Positions 46,563 through 55,534 of a stretch of 64,000 nucleotides of DNA are shown piece after piece. The stretch spans positions 62,001 through 126,000 of the forward strand of contig JAQMWT010000009.1 of the NCBI GenBank assembly GCA_029834535.1, in the 5' to 3' direction. This stretch comes from Chrysophaeum taylorii. Taxonomy: Eukaryota > Sar > Pelagophyceae > Pelagomonadales > Pelagomonadaceae. The stretch's first letter is position 1, and the number at the start of each line of letters is the position of its first letter. The translations under genes were made by a program, and so were the position numbers. Under the pieces are notes generated by a model. It was not told the DNA's origin, made no database searches, and saw nothing but the letters and a program-made list of their open reading frames with translations.

Positions 46563-48443
46563 TTGTCGCAAAAGCAACAACCCATGACCGCTGTTACTGC
46601 TACCCCACAGGCCGCTGGTGTTGCACCGACACCAGCCGAACATATCTTACCTCAATCACTAACGCTCCAGGACGGCCTCAGCATGGACTATGCTTTATAC
46701 GAACCAGGAATCTCTCTCCTTGAGAACTTCCGTGTCCCTGTCACCCCATTTCTCTCTTCTTTTATGCGAGTGGAACTCATCACTGCCCTACACTCGGTCT
46801 ATGAGTCTACTGACTTTTCATTGTTTGTGGAACTGACCACATTCATATCCATGCGCTTACCCATTACTATACCTTGGGAAGCTGCTCCTGCTATTGCTTC
46901 TATTGGCTGCTACAGAGGCCCCAAACGCGAACGTTTCATTTTGTCGTCCTTTTGTACGCAATGCCTCAATGATCTTGGACAACCGACTTTCCTCGTCTCA
47001 ACCACGTACAGTTCCAAGGCACAAACACCTCGTGAACTCCCCACTGAAGTGCTGAGTCACCTCAACACGGACGACCATAAGAAGAATGGTCACATCCCCA
47101 TCTCTGCTATTACTATGGGGGTGTGCTTTGCTTGTCACAATACTGATCAGGTGCCCATACAACCTACCGTATGTGCTCGCAATGATACTTCCTTCCAATT
47201 CCCTTGTGATGCGCGCTCAGCTGGTCATATACGCGCTACCCTCATACGCATCTATCATTTGTCAAGGGAGTTATATACTCTTTTGATAAGCATACTAGCA
47301 CAACACCCGTCACTTGTTAACTTGGTCTTATCTGAATCCTCTCTGGCCACAACAGATTCTCCTACACAGTGGCCATTCGCACTGGATCTTCGGCTTATAA
47401 CACAGATGCACCTTGAGCATCTTAAATTCCTTGTGACCCTTGTTCGAACACAGAGTCGCAAAGCTCAGGCTATGTTCAAGCCCCCCAAATTCCAACCTGT
47501 GGTTACCACAGTTGCCCAATCGTGGGTACAACATCTTGACGACTACGTATCATCTTCAGATGATACAAAACCGCCGTCACTCCTGGATGTAATGTTCGGC
47601 CCCGCTTATACTCAGGCAGAACACCAAGACTTTCTGCGCTTTTTAAACGCGAAACACCCCCTACTCGCACAGCACGTGTTGACCGAAGCGTCGTTAAACT
47701 ACCCACTCTCCACATCAGACCCTACTCTGGAGATGTCTTCGCCATCGACACACCCTGCGCCTTCTGCCTCGCTTGATGATGTCGATGCCTTGCGTCAACA
47801 AGTCGAGCAACTCCAGGAAACTCTTCAACTACACATTCGCAAGGTCAACACTCTCGGTGCTGAGAATCTATCTCTACGCACAGATCTACAGGCTGCCATT
47901 GCTTCAATCACCTCCCTGGAAAACCGGCTCTTTACTCCTACAGCCAACGCACACGTGTTACTTATAACACTGTACAAGATCACAGAGCTGTTGTCTCGCT
48001 TAACTCTTACCGCTCATGACCAATATGCCGCCAACCACTCCTCCCCGGACGATCGCCTCCTTCATCTGCGTGACAAGTTGCTCTCGTGTATCCAGAGCAT
48101 TCCGCTCGCATGTGAATCGGAAGACTCTTCTATCTTCTCGGATCCGTTCGCTGAGTCCAGCTTCTTGGAAAACCAACTGGACACCCTACAACTTGACTCG
48201 CTGGTGCCATCCATACTGAATGCTTTACTTGCACTCACGTTTCGTATGGTACCACACCATTCTGCTATTGGTGTTCACCACCTTACAGCAGAAGCCGACG
48301 ACGACGATACCGATACTCTTGAACCAGTAACGATGTCCACCACCTCAGATAGCCCTAACACACTGTCTGTCGTACCTGTGTTTCGTAAAGCTCTGTTCAA
48401 AGGCGCCAAGTCGACTCTCAGCTCCACCAAGTCCAAGCCCTAA
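46563..48443 (+). CDS. Extra reading frame downstream of RNase H in the copia element
   Basis: A 626-codon frame between RNase H and the 3' LTR, a position where standard copia elements have nothing. Residues 1-375 are a mixed alpha/beta sequence with several Cys and His; an S-L-N-Y motif sits at 47691-47702 (codons 377-380). After it comes a Pro/Ser linker and a clear coiled coil (L-R-Q-Q-V-E-Q-L-Q-E-T-L-Q-L-H), a Leu-rich region and an acidic patch. I see no signal peptide, membrane helix or known domain, so an envelope is not supported. A structural or gag-like protein is possible. Function unknown. Confidence 0.6.
   Translation: MSQKQQPMTAVTATPQAAGVAPTPAEHILPQSLTLQDGLSMDYALYEPGISLLENFRVPVTPFLSSFMRVELITALHSVYESTDFSLFVELTTFISMRLPITIPWEAAPAIASIGCYRGPKRERFILSSFCTQCLNDLGQPTFLVSTTYSSKAQTPRELPTEVLSHLNTDDHKKNGHIPISAITMGVCFACHNTDQVPIQPTVCARNDTSFQFPCDARSAGHIRATLIRIYHLSRELYTLLISILAQHPSLVNLVLSESSLATTDSPTQWPFALDLRLITQMHLEHLKFLVTLVRTQSRKAQAMFKPPKFQPVVTTVAQSWVQHLDDYVSSSDDTKPPSLLDVMFGPAYTQAEHQDFLRFLNAKHPLLAQHVLTEASLNYPLSTSDPTLEMSSPSTHPAPSASLDDVDALRQQVEQLQETLQLHIRKVNTLGAENLSLRTDLQAAIASITSLENRLFTPTANAHVLLITLYKITELLSRLTLTAHDQYAANHSSPDDRLLHLRDKLLSCIQSIPLACESEDSSIFSDPFAESSFLENQLDTLQLDSLVPSILNALLALTFRMVPHHSAIGVHHLTAEADDDDTDTLEPVTMSTTSDSPNTLSVVPVFRKALFKGAKSTLSSTKSKP
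47681..47702 (+). repeat. S-L-N-Y boundary motif, site 5 (inside the extra frame)
   Basis: Same nucleotide core (47690-47701), in frame as T-E-A-S-L-N-Y-P. It separates the globular part of the extra frame from its coiled-coil part. Confidence 0.7.
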
Positions 48444-48590
48444 GACACCCTGCTATACTCTTGATGCTTCGTATGTGACCTTTGCGACCATCAAGACTGT
48501 ATTCTCCTTTTTTTTCTTTCCTTCATCATCATCTTTCTCAAGAGAGGTTCTATAGTCGCACCTTGCGCTTAAGACATCTCGAGGGCGTAC

Positions 48591-48902
48591 AGAGAAATCT
48601 GCTGCCTCTTACCCTTATCCGTCCGTTGAGAACGTGATCACTTCCTTACCCTTCTTCTTCCGTTTTACACAGTCAATTAGTCCTCTGATTTGTTGCTCAA
48701 GCTCATCATCATGGTCTAGCGCGCCCCGAGGTATGTAGCACTATACACTTAACCTTTCTCGTGTAGTTCTAGATGCCGCCTGTCGTGTTCTGAGGATATA
48801 GGGAACATACCTTTCATTCCCCAAATTAAGTACTTCCAGACGTTCATGATGAGACGGGATGGTATCCCAGGTGACTTACCACTGCATGCCAAATGCTCTG
48901 CA
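48591..48902 (+). repeat. 3' LTR-type copy
   Basis: Homologous to 37403-37721 throughout. It could be the 3' LTR of the large element or the 5' LTR of the fragment that follows; no primer site lies after it. Confidence 0.75.
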
Positions 48903-50061
48903 GAAAGAATACTCTGTTGAAGACATTGAAGAAGTTCATACTCTCCTAGGCATGCGAGTTACACGCACTCCCGATGGTTCTATCTCACTTGATTGCCAAG
49001 CTAAGGTTGATGCATTGTTTGAAGAGTATCCCGTCTTAACGCAGTTACGTCCCACATCAACCCCTATGTCTCCTTCAACTATATATAAAACTGAAGAGCC
49101 ATCCTCTGATACAGACAAGTTCATCCAACACACCTTCTCCACCCTACTTGGCAAGATCACTTTTGTACAGTTGGCCTGTCGCCCTGACTTATCGCAAAGC
49201 CTTAGTCGCTGCTCCCGTGGAATGCACAATCCAGCATATCTGCACGTCCAGGTATTAACAGGAGTACTTCGCTACTTGCGCAAACCAGAAAATCGCAATC
49301 TTCGATTATGATACTACTCTGGTTCTTTTGCTCTAATGGAACGTCTCAGATCTATTATCGGCAATCGTACTGATATGGCCACTATGTTAGACTATACTAA
49401 AGAACAAGTGGATTCAGGTAGTTTTGATCCACTGGTTGCGTTCGTTGACGCCGATAACGCACCCTCTTACGAACAAGACCGCAAATCTACGACTGGTTAT
49501 GCTGTTTTTGTGTTTGGTTCCCTTGTCACTTGGAAGTCCAAACTGCGACCTATAACAGCCACTTCCACGCACTAGAGTGAGCTTATTGCTCTAAATATGT
49601 GTGCTGATGATATGGTCTGGCTACGTAAACTGCTGACGGAAATGGCTTTTGCTATAAATCCGCGATACTATCTTCGCCAACCTCCAGGGAAAGATCTGCT
49701 ACTAGACTACTATGCTCATGACAATCCTCTCCCGTCTGACATGTCATTCATACGTAACAGTCCTATACTCGGAGATTCAGCTTCTGCCATCCACTTGTCG
49801 AATAATCCTGATAGTGCAACCAAAGCCAGAGCCGTCAGCACACGTTGGTTTCGTGTTCGTGATTATATTCACCTAAGACGTATTCGCTTGCACCATGTTT
49901 CTTGCACTCAGAATATTGCTGATGGATTCACAAAGCCCTTCGGTGCTCCTTTCTTTGCTAAATTTCGCACGTTACTTGGTCTACAACAACCCATAGCCCT
50001 ACGAGACACTTAATCATTACCCTTATCACTATGTCCATCATTACCCTTATCACTATGTCCA
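48903..50061 (+). mobile_element. Second Ty1/copia fragment (reverse transcriptase end and RNase H)
   Basis: Starts inside the late reverse transcriptase (H-T-L-L-G-M-R-V, homologous to 45290-45320), continues through S-R-C-S-R-G-M-H and RNase H (V-D-A-D-N-A-P, D-R-K-S-T-T-G-Y), and ends with the family's typical I-A-D-G-F-T-K-P. Protein similarity to the neighbouring element is clear but well short of identity, so it is another member of the lineage. It is a fossil with few visible breaks. No right LTR follows. Confidence 0.8.
50014..50061 (+). repeat. 24-bp tandem duplication
   Basis: Two perfect copies (50014-50037, 50038-50061) beginning TCATTACCC and ending TATGTCCA, just after the RNase H frame of the second copia fragment. 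Confidence 0.85.
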
Positions 50062-51185
50062 CGGAATGACATTAAACTAGCCCTCACAGAAACGCAATTG
50101 CTTCTCGCAAAAAAAAAAAAAAAAACATAATGTGTGATCTCCATAATAGGACCATATATGTTCTAACTAACTAACTTCAGACCTCTCCCGAGCATGGGAG
50201 CCAGGCCGGACCGACAGGAGCCAGTCCGGAATCACGGGCCTGTAGACGAGGAGCGCCGAAAGGTCGGTCGGCGGAGAGTGACCATCAAGCTTGTCGCCAT
50301 GCGACGAGGAGACCGCGATGTGACTGACAACCAACTCGTCGATAACCTTCCGTCTTCATATATGTTCACGAAAGATGCACCCCCCCAATTCCCCCCCCCT
50401 GTTAGTAACCCCCGAGCCGACGCCCAAGTACGAGGATTGAGGTGGTCTCGCAGACTGTGATCTCGTTGGTCGTGGACTTAAGTTTGGCGACGGCATTTTG
50501 GGTCGAATAGAGTGGCCTTAGCAAAGCAAGGTCCCAGTCTCGATTAAGCCGAGTAGTCCTTCGTATAAATAAATAAATTAGCGTTTGACGGGGCGTTTTC
50601 AGTCGTAGTAGAGTGATCCCGGAATAAGGAACTAGTTGTGGAAGGACAGGGAAATGGACTGTCGCTTACCCGTCCTTGACCTCGACAGTCGAGGAGAATG
50701 ACGCCGATCGGCGAGTGGAGAGCCTTCGGACACCACCACCACCACCACCAAGCTCTCCGGGCCACTAATACGCCAAGTTCGGACACAGATTGTGTTAATG
50801 GTAGGTCGAATGATAATGCAACACCTGTCGGAGATCGCCGCGGAGGCGCACGAGAAGAGCCACCCGAAGGTCTCCGAAGAGCGCCTAGCGATTTAAGCAC
50901 ATAACGTCGTCCGTGCCCAGTCCACGACGTTGCCGTGCGGATGTGCACGGCAAGTGCACGTCGCTAGAGCGCTTAGTAAAAGTTCTTGAAGCATTAATTA
51001 GACTTAGACACTATTTGGATCAAACTAGGTCAAGATCGACGGTGGTGGTTCTCAAATTACGATTCCCCAGCCACAATAATTTATTTCCCCGGAAGGGAAG
51101 GGAAGGGAAGGGAAGGGGAGGGAAGGGAAAGGAGAAGGCCCAGACGCAGACCAAGGAACAAAGGAGTGGGCAGAGTGTCAAGGGG
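50062..51185. other. Intergenic region with A-tract and simple repeats
   Basis: Contains a diverged boundary motif at 50071-50079 and an uninterrupted run of about 17 A starting near 50109. It also has a CAC run at 50731-50750, a GGGAA run at 51095-51130 and C-rich tracts near 50383-50400. No gene is recognisable; the sequence near the start of the next gene is purine-rich. Confidence 0.45.
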
Positions 51186-52802
51186 ATGGGTGAGTTCGTG
51201 GAGGAGGAGGAGGAGAAGATGTGCCGGTACTGCTTCGAGGGGGCCGAGGCGGGCGAGTTGATCAACCCGTGCGAGTGCAAGGGCGGCCAGCGATGGGTTC
51301 ACCTCGAGTGCCTGCGGCGGTGGCAGCGGATGGTGCTGGTGTCGCAGCCGACTCACCCAATGTTCCACGGCGACGAGCTGCGGCACCAGAGCTGCGGTAT
51401 TTGCAAGACGGAGTTCACGTGCCGGCCCCCGACGCGGCACGAGTTGATGACGTCGTTCACCGGCCCGGAAATCGCGGCGTTGATCGACGTCGGGTGCGTC
51501 ATTGGGGCGGGCGAGGAGTTTAGCGTGGAGCTCGAGGCGCAGCTGGGGGCGATGCCGGCGGCCATCCGCGCCGCCTCGAGCTACGACCATTGGCTGCGGA
51601 GCGCGTACCTGATCACGGACGTCGAGGACGACGACGGGCTCGTTTCTCTCGACGCCGACTCGGAAGACGAGCTGTCGCGGCTGCGGGAGGCCGTCGACCG
51701 CGAGAGCCTCCTCCTCGCGCTGCGCGGGAAGCGGCTCCAGCTGATCGCGCGGGGCGCACTCGCGAATTCGGGCGAGGACCTCGCGACGGCCTTCTTCGAA
51801 GAAATTAGGGCTCCGGCGACTTTTTTTTTCCAGCTTGTCGACGAGAGAGGGCGGCCGGCGCCTCGGACGTGCGGGGACGACCACGTCGCTGCCGTTAACC
51901 TGTGCCGGCCCCTGCCGCGCGCCTGGGACTCGGTGCGGGCCAGGCGCGTTCTCGCCAGAGCCTACGACGCGATCGAGAAGGGGCGCGGCAAGGCGTGGGC
52001 TGCGAGGTGCCGGTCGGTCGAGGTCGTGCATCACCTCGGAGGTCCGTGCGACGAGCGCGAGGTGGTCAAGTGCCTCGTCCTCGGGGCCACCAAGCGCGGC
52101 TACAAGATCATCAAGGACCTCGGGGAGGCCGTGTTCCTCGCGGCGCGCCTGGCGATCGCCAAGGAGGACTCCCCCAAGCGCAAGATGGGCGAAGAGGATC
52201 CGAGGGACGACCGGATTGGTCCCGGTCAGCGCGTCAAGCTCCGCAACCTCACAAAGAACCCAGACTTGAACGACCGCACGGCGATCGTCGTGCGGCGCCA
52301 GGCTCAGCGTTGGCTCGTCCGCGTCGCCGAATCCGAGGATCTCAGGCTCGTAGCCGCCCGACCCGAGAACCTCCTAGTCGACGACCATCCCCGCGCCTGG
52401 TATCCCGAAAAAGACGACGACGACGACGACGACCAAGAAGATGTCGTGATGACTAGGCCCTTCCGCGGCCGCGTCTACGCCTTTTGGGGGGACGCGCGTT
52501 GGAGCCGCACCCAGCTCCTGGGTGAGATCGCGCGCGGCCACTGGGGCATGTGCCGCGAGTCCTTGGCCGAGATCATCGCGCCCCCCGCGGCCCGCCGCGA
52601 CGCCCTCGACGACCGCCTCATATTCGCGCCCCTCTCGGCGATGACCGAGGACTCCATCGCGCGCGCCCGAACCCAGATGCTGCCCCTTCGCGAGCAGGCC
52701 CGCCTCGCCGCGGCCGCCGTCCGCCGAGACGCCTCCGAAGACTATGACACCCCCGACGCCCGACCAGCGTCCTCCGAATCGGCGCCATCGGATGGCAACT
52801 AA
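51186..52802 (+). CDS. RING-CH (RINGv) protein with AlgH/UPF0301-like region
   Basis: 538 residues from the ATG at 51186. After a short acidic start, residues 11-75 form a RING-CH domain: C-R-Y-C-F-E, then N-P-C-E-C-K-G ... W-V-H-L-E-C-L-R-R-W and C-G-I-C-K-T-E-F, the C4HC3 arrangement of MARCH-type E3 ligases. Unlike MARCH proteins there are no membrane helices. The C-terminal half has segments that recall the UPF0301/AlgH fold (S-V-E-V-V-H-H-L-G-G-P, a V-K-C-L-V-L-G strand, and G-D-A-R-W-S-R-T-Q-L-L-G-E-I-A-R-G-H-W matching the family's G-W-x-x-x-Q-L-E-x-E-I). An SH3-like strand set (G-Q-R-V-K-L-R-N-L ... D-R-T-A-I-V-V) sits between these. RING-CH is secure; AlgH is likely. Confidence 0.78.
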   Translation: MGEFVEEEEEKMCRYCFEGAEAGELINPCECKGGQRWVHLECLRRWQRMVLVSQPTHPMFHGDELRHQSCGICKTEFTCRPPTRHELMTSFTGPEIAALIDVGCVIGAGEEFSVELEAQLGAMPAAIRAASSYDHWLRSAYLITDVEDDDGLVSLDADSEDELSRLREAVDRESLLLALRGKRLQLIARGALANSGEDLATAFFEEIRAPATFFFQLVDERGRPAPRTCGDDHVAAVNLCRPLPRAWDSVRARRVLARAYDAIEKGRGKAWAARCRSVEVVHHLGGPCDEREVVKCLVLGATKRGYKIIKDLGEAVFLAARLAIAKEDSPKRKMGEEDPRDDRIGPGQRVKLRNLTKNPDLNDRTAIVVRRQAQRWLVRVAESEDLRLVAARPENLLVDDHPRAWYPEKDDDDDDDQEDVVMTRPFRGRVYAFWGDARWSRTQLLGEIARGHWGMCRESLAEIIAPPAARRDALDDRLIFAPLSAMTEDSIARARTQMLPLREQARLAAAAVRRDASEDYDTPDARPASSESAPSDGN

Positions 52803-52923
52803 TCCTCCTCCCTTTTTTCTTTTCTAGACACGCACGCACCGCACGCACACCAGCGCCCTTTTTTTCTTATTCTTTTTTTTTTTATTACACAAGAAACTTC
52901 TTCTTCTTCTTCTTCTTCTTCTT

Positions 52924-53496
52924 CTAAGGTTCTTCCGCGGGCGAGCCGTCGAGCCTCGCCACCTCGGCAACGTAGGAGAGGTTGGGAAACTGTTTTTTGA
53001 GATAGGCGTTGCCCTCTTCCCGGATCCGTGCTTGCTGGGGCTTCTCGCCGTATCCCGAATAAATGGCGTCGACGACCTCCGAGCCGCTTATGACTTTACC
53101 AAAGGGCGCGAAGCTCATCGCGTCGAGGCGCGAATTGTCGGCGAGATTTACAAAAATTTGCGTTGTTCGAGAGTCCGGACCGCTCGTCGCGAAGGTCACA
53201 GTGTATTTTGCGTTCGTTTCCACCACCGGATCGTCGGGGATGGGCTCCCAAGCCGCCCCCCCGGGCTTGCCGCTAATGCCGAACTGCGCCACGAAGTTCT
53301 CGACAACGCGGAAGAACCGGCATCCCGAAAAGAAGTTCGCGTCGACGAGCTCGGCGAATCGCGCGGCGCCGAGGGGTGCCCACGACGGGTGCACCTCCAC
53401 CACGAAATCTCGCAGATCACCCTTTCTCACCTGCACCGAAAACTTCACATGGTAAACATCGGCGGCGGCAAGGCAGCAGAACAACAAAGTGAACAT
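52924..53496 (-). CDS. Secreted cyclophilin-type prolyl isomerase
   Basis: 190 residues from the ATG at 53496, chosen because it begins with a signal peptide (residues 1-12, F-T-L-L-F-C-C-L-A-A-A). The cyclophilin barrel follows: F-V-V-E-V-H-P-x-W-A-P-L-G-A-A-R-F-A-E-L-V, then F-F-S-G-C-R-F-F-R-V-V-E-N-F-V-A-Q-F-G-I-S-G (normally F-H-R-V ... Q-G-G-D), and T-T-Q-I-F-V-N-L with F-A-P-F-G-K-V-I. The Arg of F-F-R-V-V and the Q-I-F-V-N-L segment are kept. This divergent type is common in algae and stramenopiles as an ER/secretory foldase. The shortened loop after F-G-I-S-G and the lost first Gly differ from cyclophilin A, so activity may be reduced. Confidence 0.85.
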   Translation of the reverse strand: MFTLLFCCLAAADVYHVKFSVQVRKGDLRDFVVEVHPSWAPLGAARFAELVDANFFSGCRFFRVVENFVAQFGISGKPGGAAWEPIPDDPVVETNAKYTVTFATSGPDSRTTQIFVNLADNSRLDAMSFAPFGKVISGSEVVDAIYSGYGEKPQQARIREEGNAYLKKQFPNLSYVAEVARLDGSPAEEP

Positions 53497-53566
53497 TCTT
53501 CCGGTTTTGTTTGTTTGTTTGTTTGTTTGTTTGTTTGTTTGTACCGGTCGTAGTTGAAGCAGCCGA
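53497..53566. promoter_or_regulatory. 70-bp divergent promoter region with TTTG repeat
   Basis: Separates the cyclophilin (-) and AspRS (+) start codons. More than a third is a GTTT tetranucleotide run (about 53508-53541). No TATA box or other known site is seen. Confidence 0.4.
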
Positions 53567-55177
53567 ATGCGGGCCGCCAGCCTCGTGATGATGCGGCCGA
53601 CTTGGGCGTTCATGATGGCATGGCGCGGCGGGCGGCGCGCGGTGCTTATGTCAACGACGTCCTCGTTTGTCGCCGAGGGCCCCGTCGAGTTCAGCGCCGT
53701 CGGGGACGCCCGCGTCGGGGAGTACGCTGTGCCGATGTCTCAGAGCCGCGGGACGAGGCGGTACGCCGGCGTCGAGAGCCTCGGCACGAGGGCAACGCCG
53801 GCGCCGCAGGAGGACGTGTGGGTCCGCGGTCGCGTCGCGACCATCCGCGCCAAAGGGAACTCGTGCTTCATCGTCGTGAGGTCGCTCGGCGACCCTACGG
53901 AGACGGTGCAGGCGTGCTACTTCAAGGACAAGCAAGACAGGGAGCGGTCGACGGAGATGATCAAGTGGCTCGGACGTCTCGCGGTCGAGAGCGTTGTGGA
54001 CGTCGCGGGAACCTTGGTAGAAGCGGAGGTCAAGTCTTGCTCGCGATCCAACGTCGAGATTCTCGTGGACAGAGTTTTCGTCGTCTCGCCGGCGCCGCGG
54101 CAGCTACCTTTCCTCGTCGAGGACGCCGCCCGGACGCGCGCCGAGATCGAGGCCTCGATGGGAAGCGACCGACCCTTCGCGGCCGTCGGCCAGGAGGCGC
54201 GCCTCGATTACCGATGGCTCGACCTCCGCACGCCCGCGACGGCCGCGACCGCCAAGCTTCAGGCGGCCGTCTGCAGGCTCTTCCGCCGGACCCTCGAGGA
54301 CGAGGGATTTGTGGAGATCCACACCCCAAAGCTCGTGGGCGGCGAGTCCGAGAGCGGCGCGGGGGTCTTCACGACGGACTACTTTGGCCAGAAAGCCTGC
54401 CTCGCGCAGTCGCCGCAGCTCTACAAACAACTCGCGGTGGCCGGAGACCTCGGCCGCGTCTTCGAGGTCGGACCCGTGTTTCGCGCGGAAAATTCGAATA
54501 CCCGACGACATCTCTGCGAATTCACGGGCCTCGACTTCGAGATGGCGATCGACGAACACTACCTCGAGGCGGTCGAGGTGGGTTACGCAGTTTTTAAACG
54601 TATATTCGACGGTCTAGAAAGAGAGAAAGGCAAGGAGCTCGCCGCCGTCCGCGCCCACACCCACGCCCCCCCCGTCGAGGCCCCCGACACCCCCGTGGTC
54701 ATCCACTTCCAGGACGCCGTCGCCATGCTCGAGGCGGCGGGCGACCGCGTCGACGGCGACCTCTCGGGCGCGAACGAGCGCAACCTCGGGGAGATAGTCA
54801 AGGCCCGCTTTGGCGCCGACCTCTTCGTCGTCGACAGGTACCCCGCTGCCCTCCGCCCCTTCTACACGATGCCCTGCCCCGACGATCCGACCTACTCCAA
54901 CTCATACGACTTTTTCCTCCGCGGCCAGGAAATCTGCTCGGGGGCCCAAAGATGCCACGACCCCCAAATCCTCCGCGACCGCCTCAAACAGGCCAACATC
55001 GACCTCGACGACCTCTCGCCCTCCCTCACTTCCTACATCCTCGCCTTCGACCACGGCGCCCCCCCCCACGCGGGCTGCGGCTTTGGCCTCGAGCGCGTCC
55101 TCTTCCTTTTCCTCGACCTCGACAACATTCGCCAGGCCTCGCTTTTCCCCCGCGACCCCCGCCGCTGCGCCCCCTAA
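53567..55177 (+). CDS. Aspartyl-tRNA synthetase, eukaryotic/archaeal type
   Basis: 536 residues from the ATG at 53567. Class II synthetase that charges tRNA-Asp. The N-terminal OB-fold anticodon domain (about 85-190) has W-V-R-G-R-V-A-T-I-R and F-I-V-V-R. Motif 1 and nearby: Y-R-W-L-D-L-R-T-P, then F-V-E-I-H-T-P-K-L. The Q-S-P-Q-L-Y-K-Q amino-acid loop is present. Motif 2 is F-R-A-E-N-S-N-T-R-R-H-L-C-E-F-T-G-L-D. Motif 3 is G-C-G-F-G-L-E-R-V-L-F, ending N-I-R-Q-A-S-L-F-P-R-D-P. It lacks the bacterial GAD insert, so it is the cytosolic/archaeal class. The first 45 residues are hydrophobic and Arg/Met-rich and might add an organelle-targeting form; an internal Met at residue 28 could start the cytosolic form. 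Confidence 0.92.
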   Translation: MRAASLVMMRPTWAFMMAWRGGRRAVLMSTTSSFVAEGPVEFSAVGDARVGEYAVPMSQSRGTRRYAGVESLGTRATPAPQEDVWVRGRVATIRAKGNSCFIVVRSLGDPTETVQACYFKDKQDRERSTEMIKWLGRLAVESVVDVAGTLVEAEVKSCSRSNVEILVDRVFVVSPAPRQLPFLVEDAARTRAEIEASMGSDRPFAAVGQEARLDYRWLDLRTPATAATAKLQAAVCRLFRRTLEDEGFVEIHTPKLVGGESESGAGVFTTDYFGQKACLAQSPQLYKQLAVAGDLGRVFEVGPVFRAENSNTRRHLCEFTGLDFEMAIDEHYLEAVEVGYAVFKRIFDGLEREKGKELAAVRAHTHAPPVEAPDTPVVIHFQDAVAMLEAAGDRVDGDLSGANERNLGEIVKARFGADLFVVDRYPAALRPFYTMPCPDDPTYSNSYDFFLRGQEICSGAQRCHDPQILRDRLKQANIDLDDLSPSLTSYILAFDHGAPPHAGCGFGLERVLFLFLDLDNIRQASLFPRDPRRCAP

Positions 55178-55534
55178 TTATAATTATAATTAATCCTTAC
55201 TACTAATCGACAGATGTTTCTCTGTCTGTCTGTCTGTCTGTCTGTTTGTTTGTCTTTAAATGTCGACTGCTAAGAGGGGGGTGTGTGTGGGGAGCATGAA
55301 GGATGTGGGTGGGTTTGTTTGTCTTTAAATGTCGACTGCTAAGAGGGGGGGGTGTGTGTGGGTTTGTTTGTCTTTAAATGTCGACTGCTAAGAGGGGTGT
55401 GTGTGTGGGGAGCATGAAGGATGTTTGTCTGTCTGTTTGTCTTTAAATGTCGACTGCTAAGAGGGGGGTGTGTGTGGGGAGCATGAAGGATGTGGGTCTG
55501 TCTGTTTGTCTTTAAATGTCGACAAGTGCAGGCC

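Larger units (their letters stand above)
37403..48902 (+). mobile_element. Ty1/copia LTR retroelement, about 11.5 kb, with methyltransferase-like domain
   Basis: Two LTRs of about 315 bp flank an internal region with gag-like sequence, aspartic protease, a C5-methyltransferase-like region, integrase, reverse transcriptase and RNase H in copia order, plus an extra frame after RNase H. The LTRs differ by roughly 6-8 % plus a few short indels by eye, so the insertion is not recent. It is a fossil: the coding region is interrupted about five times. It is clearly AT-richer than the host genes. No target duplication was established. The right LTR is followed at once by a second copia fragment. Confidence 0.88.

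Noticed and set aside
46563-48443. Envelope-like gene after RNase H
   Set aside because: No signal peptide, membrane anchor or glycoprotein pattern; position alone is not evidence.
50109-50126. Run of A as the poly(A) tail of a LINE or processed gene
   Set aside because: It follows a copia fragment, with no LINE coding sequence and no target duplication around it.
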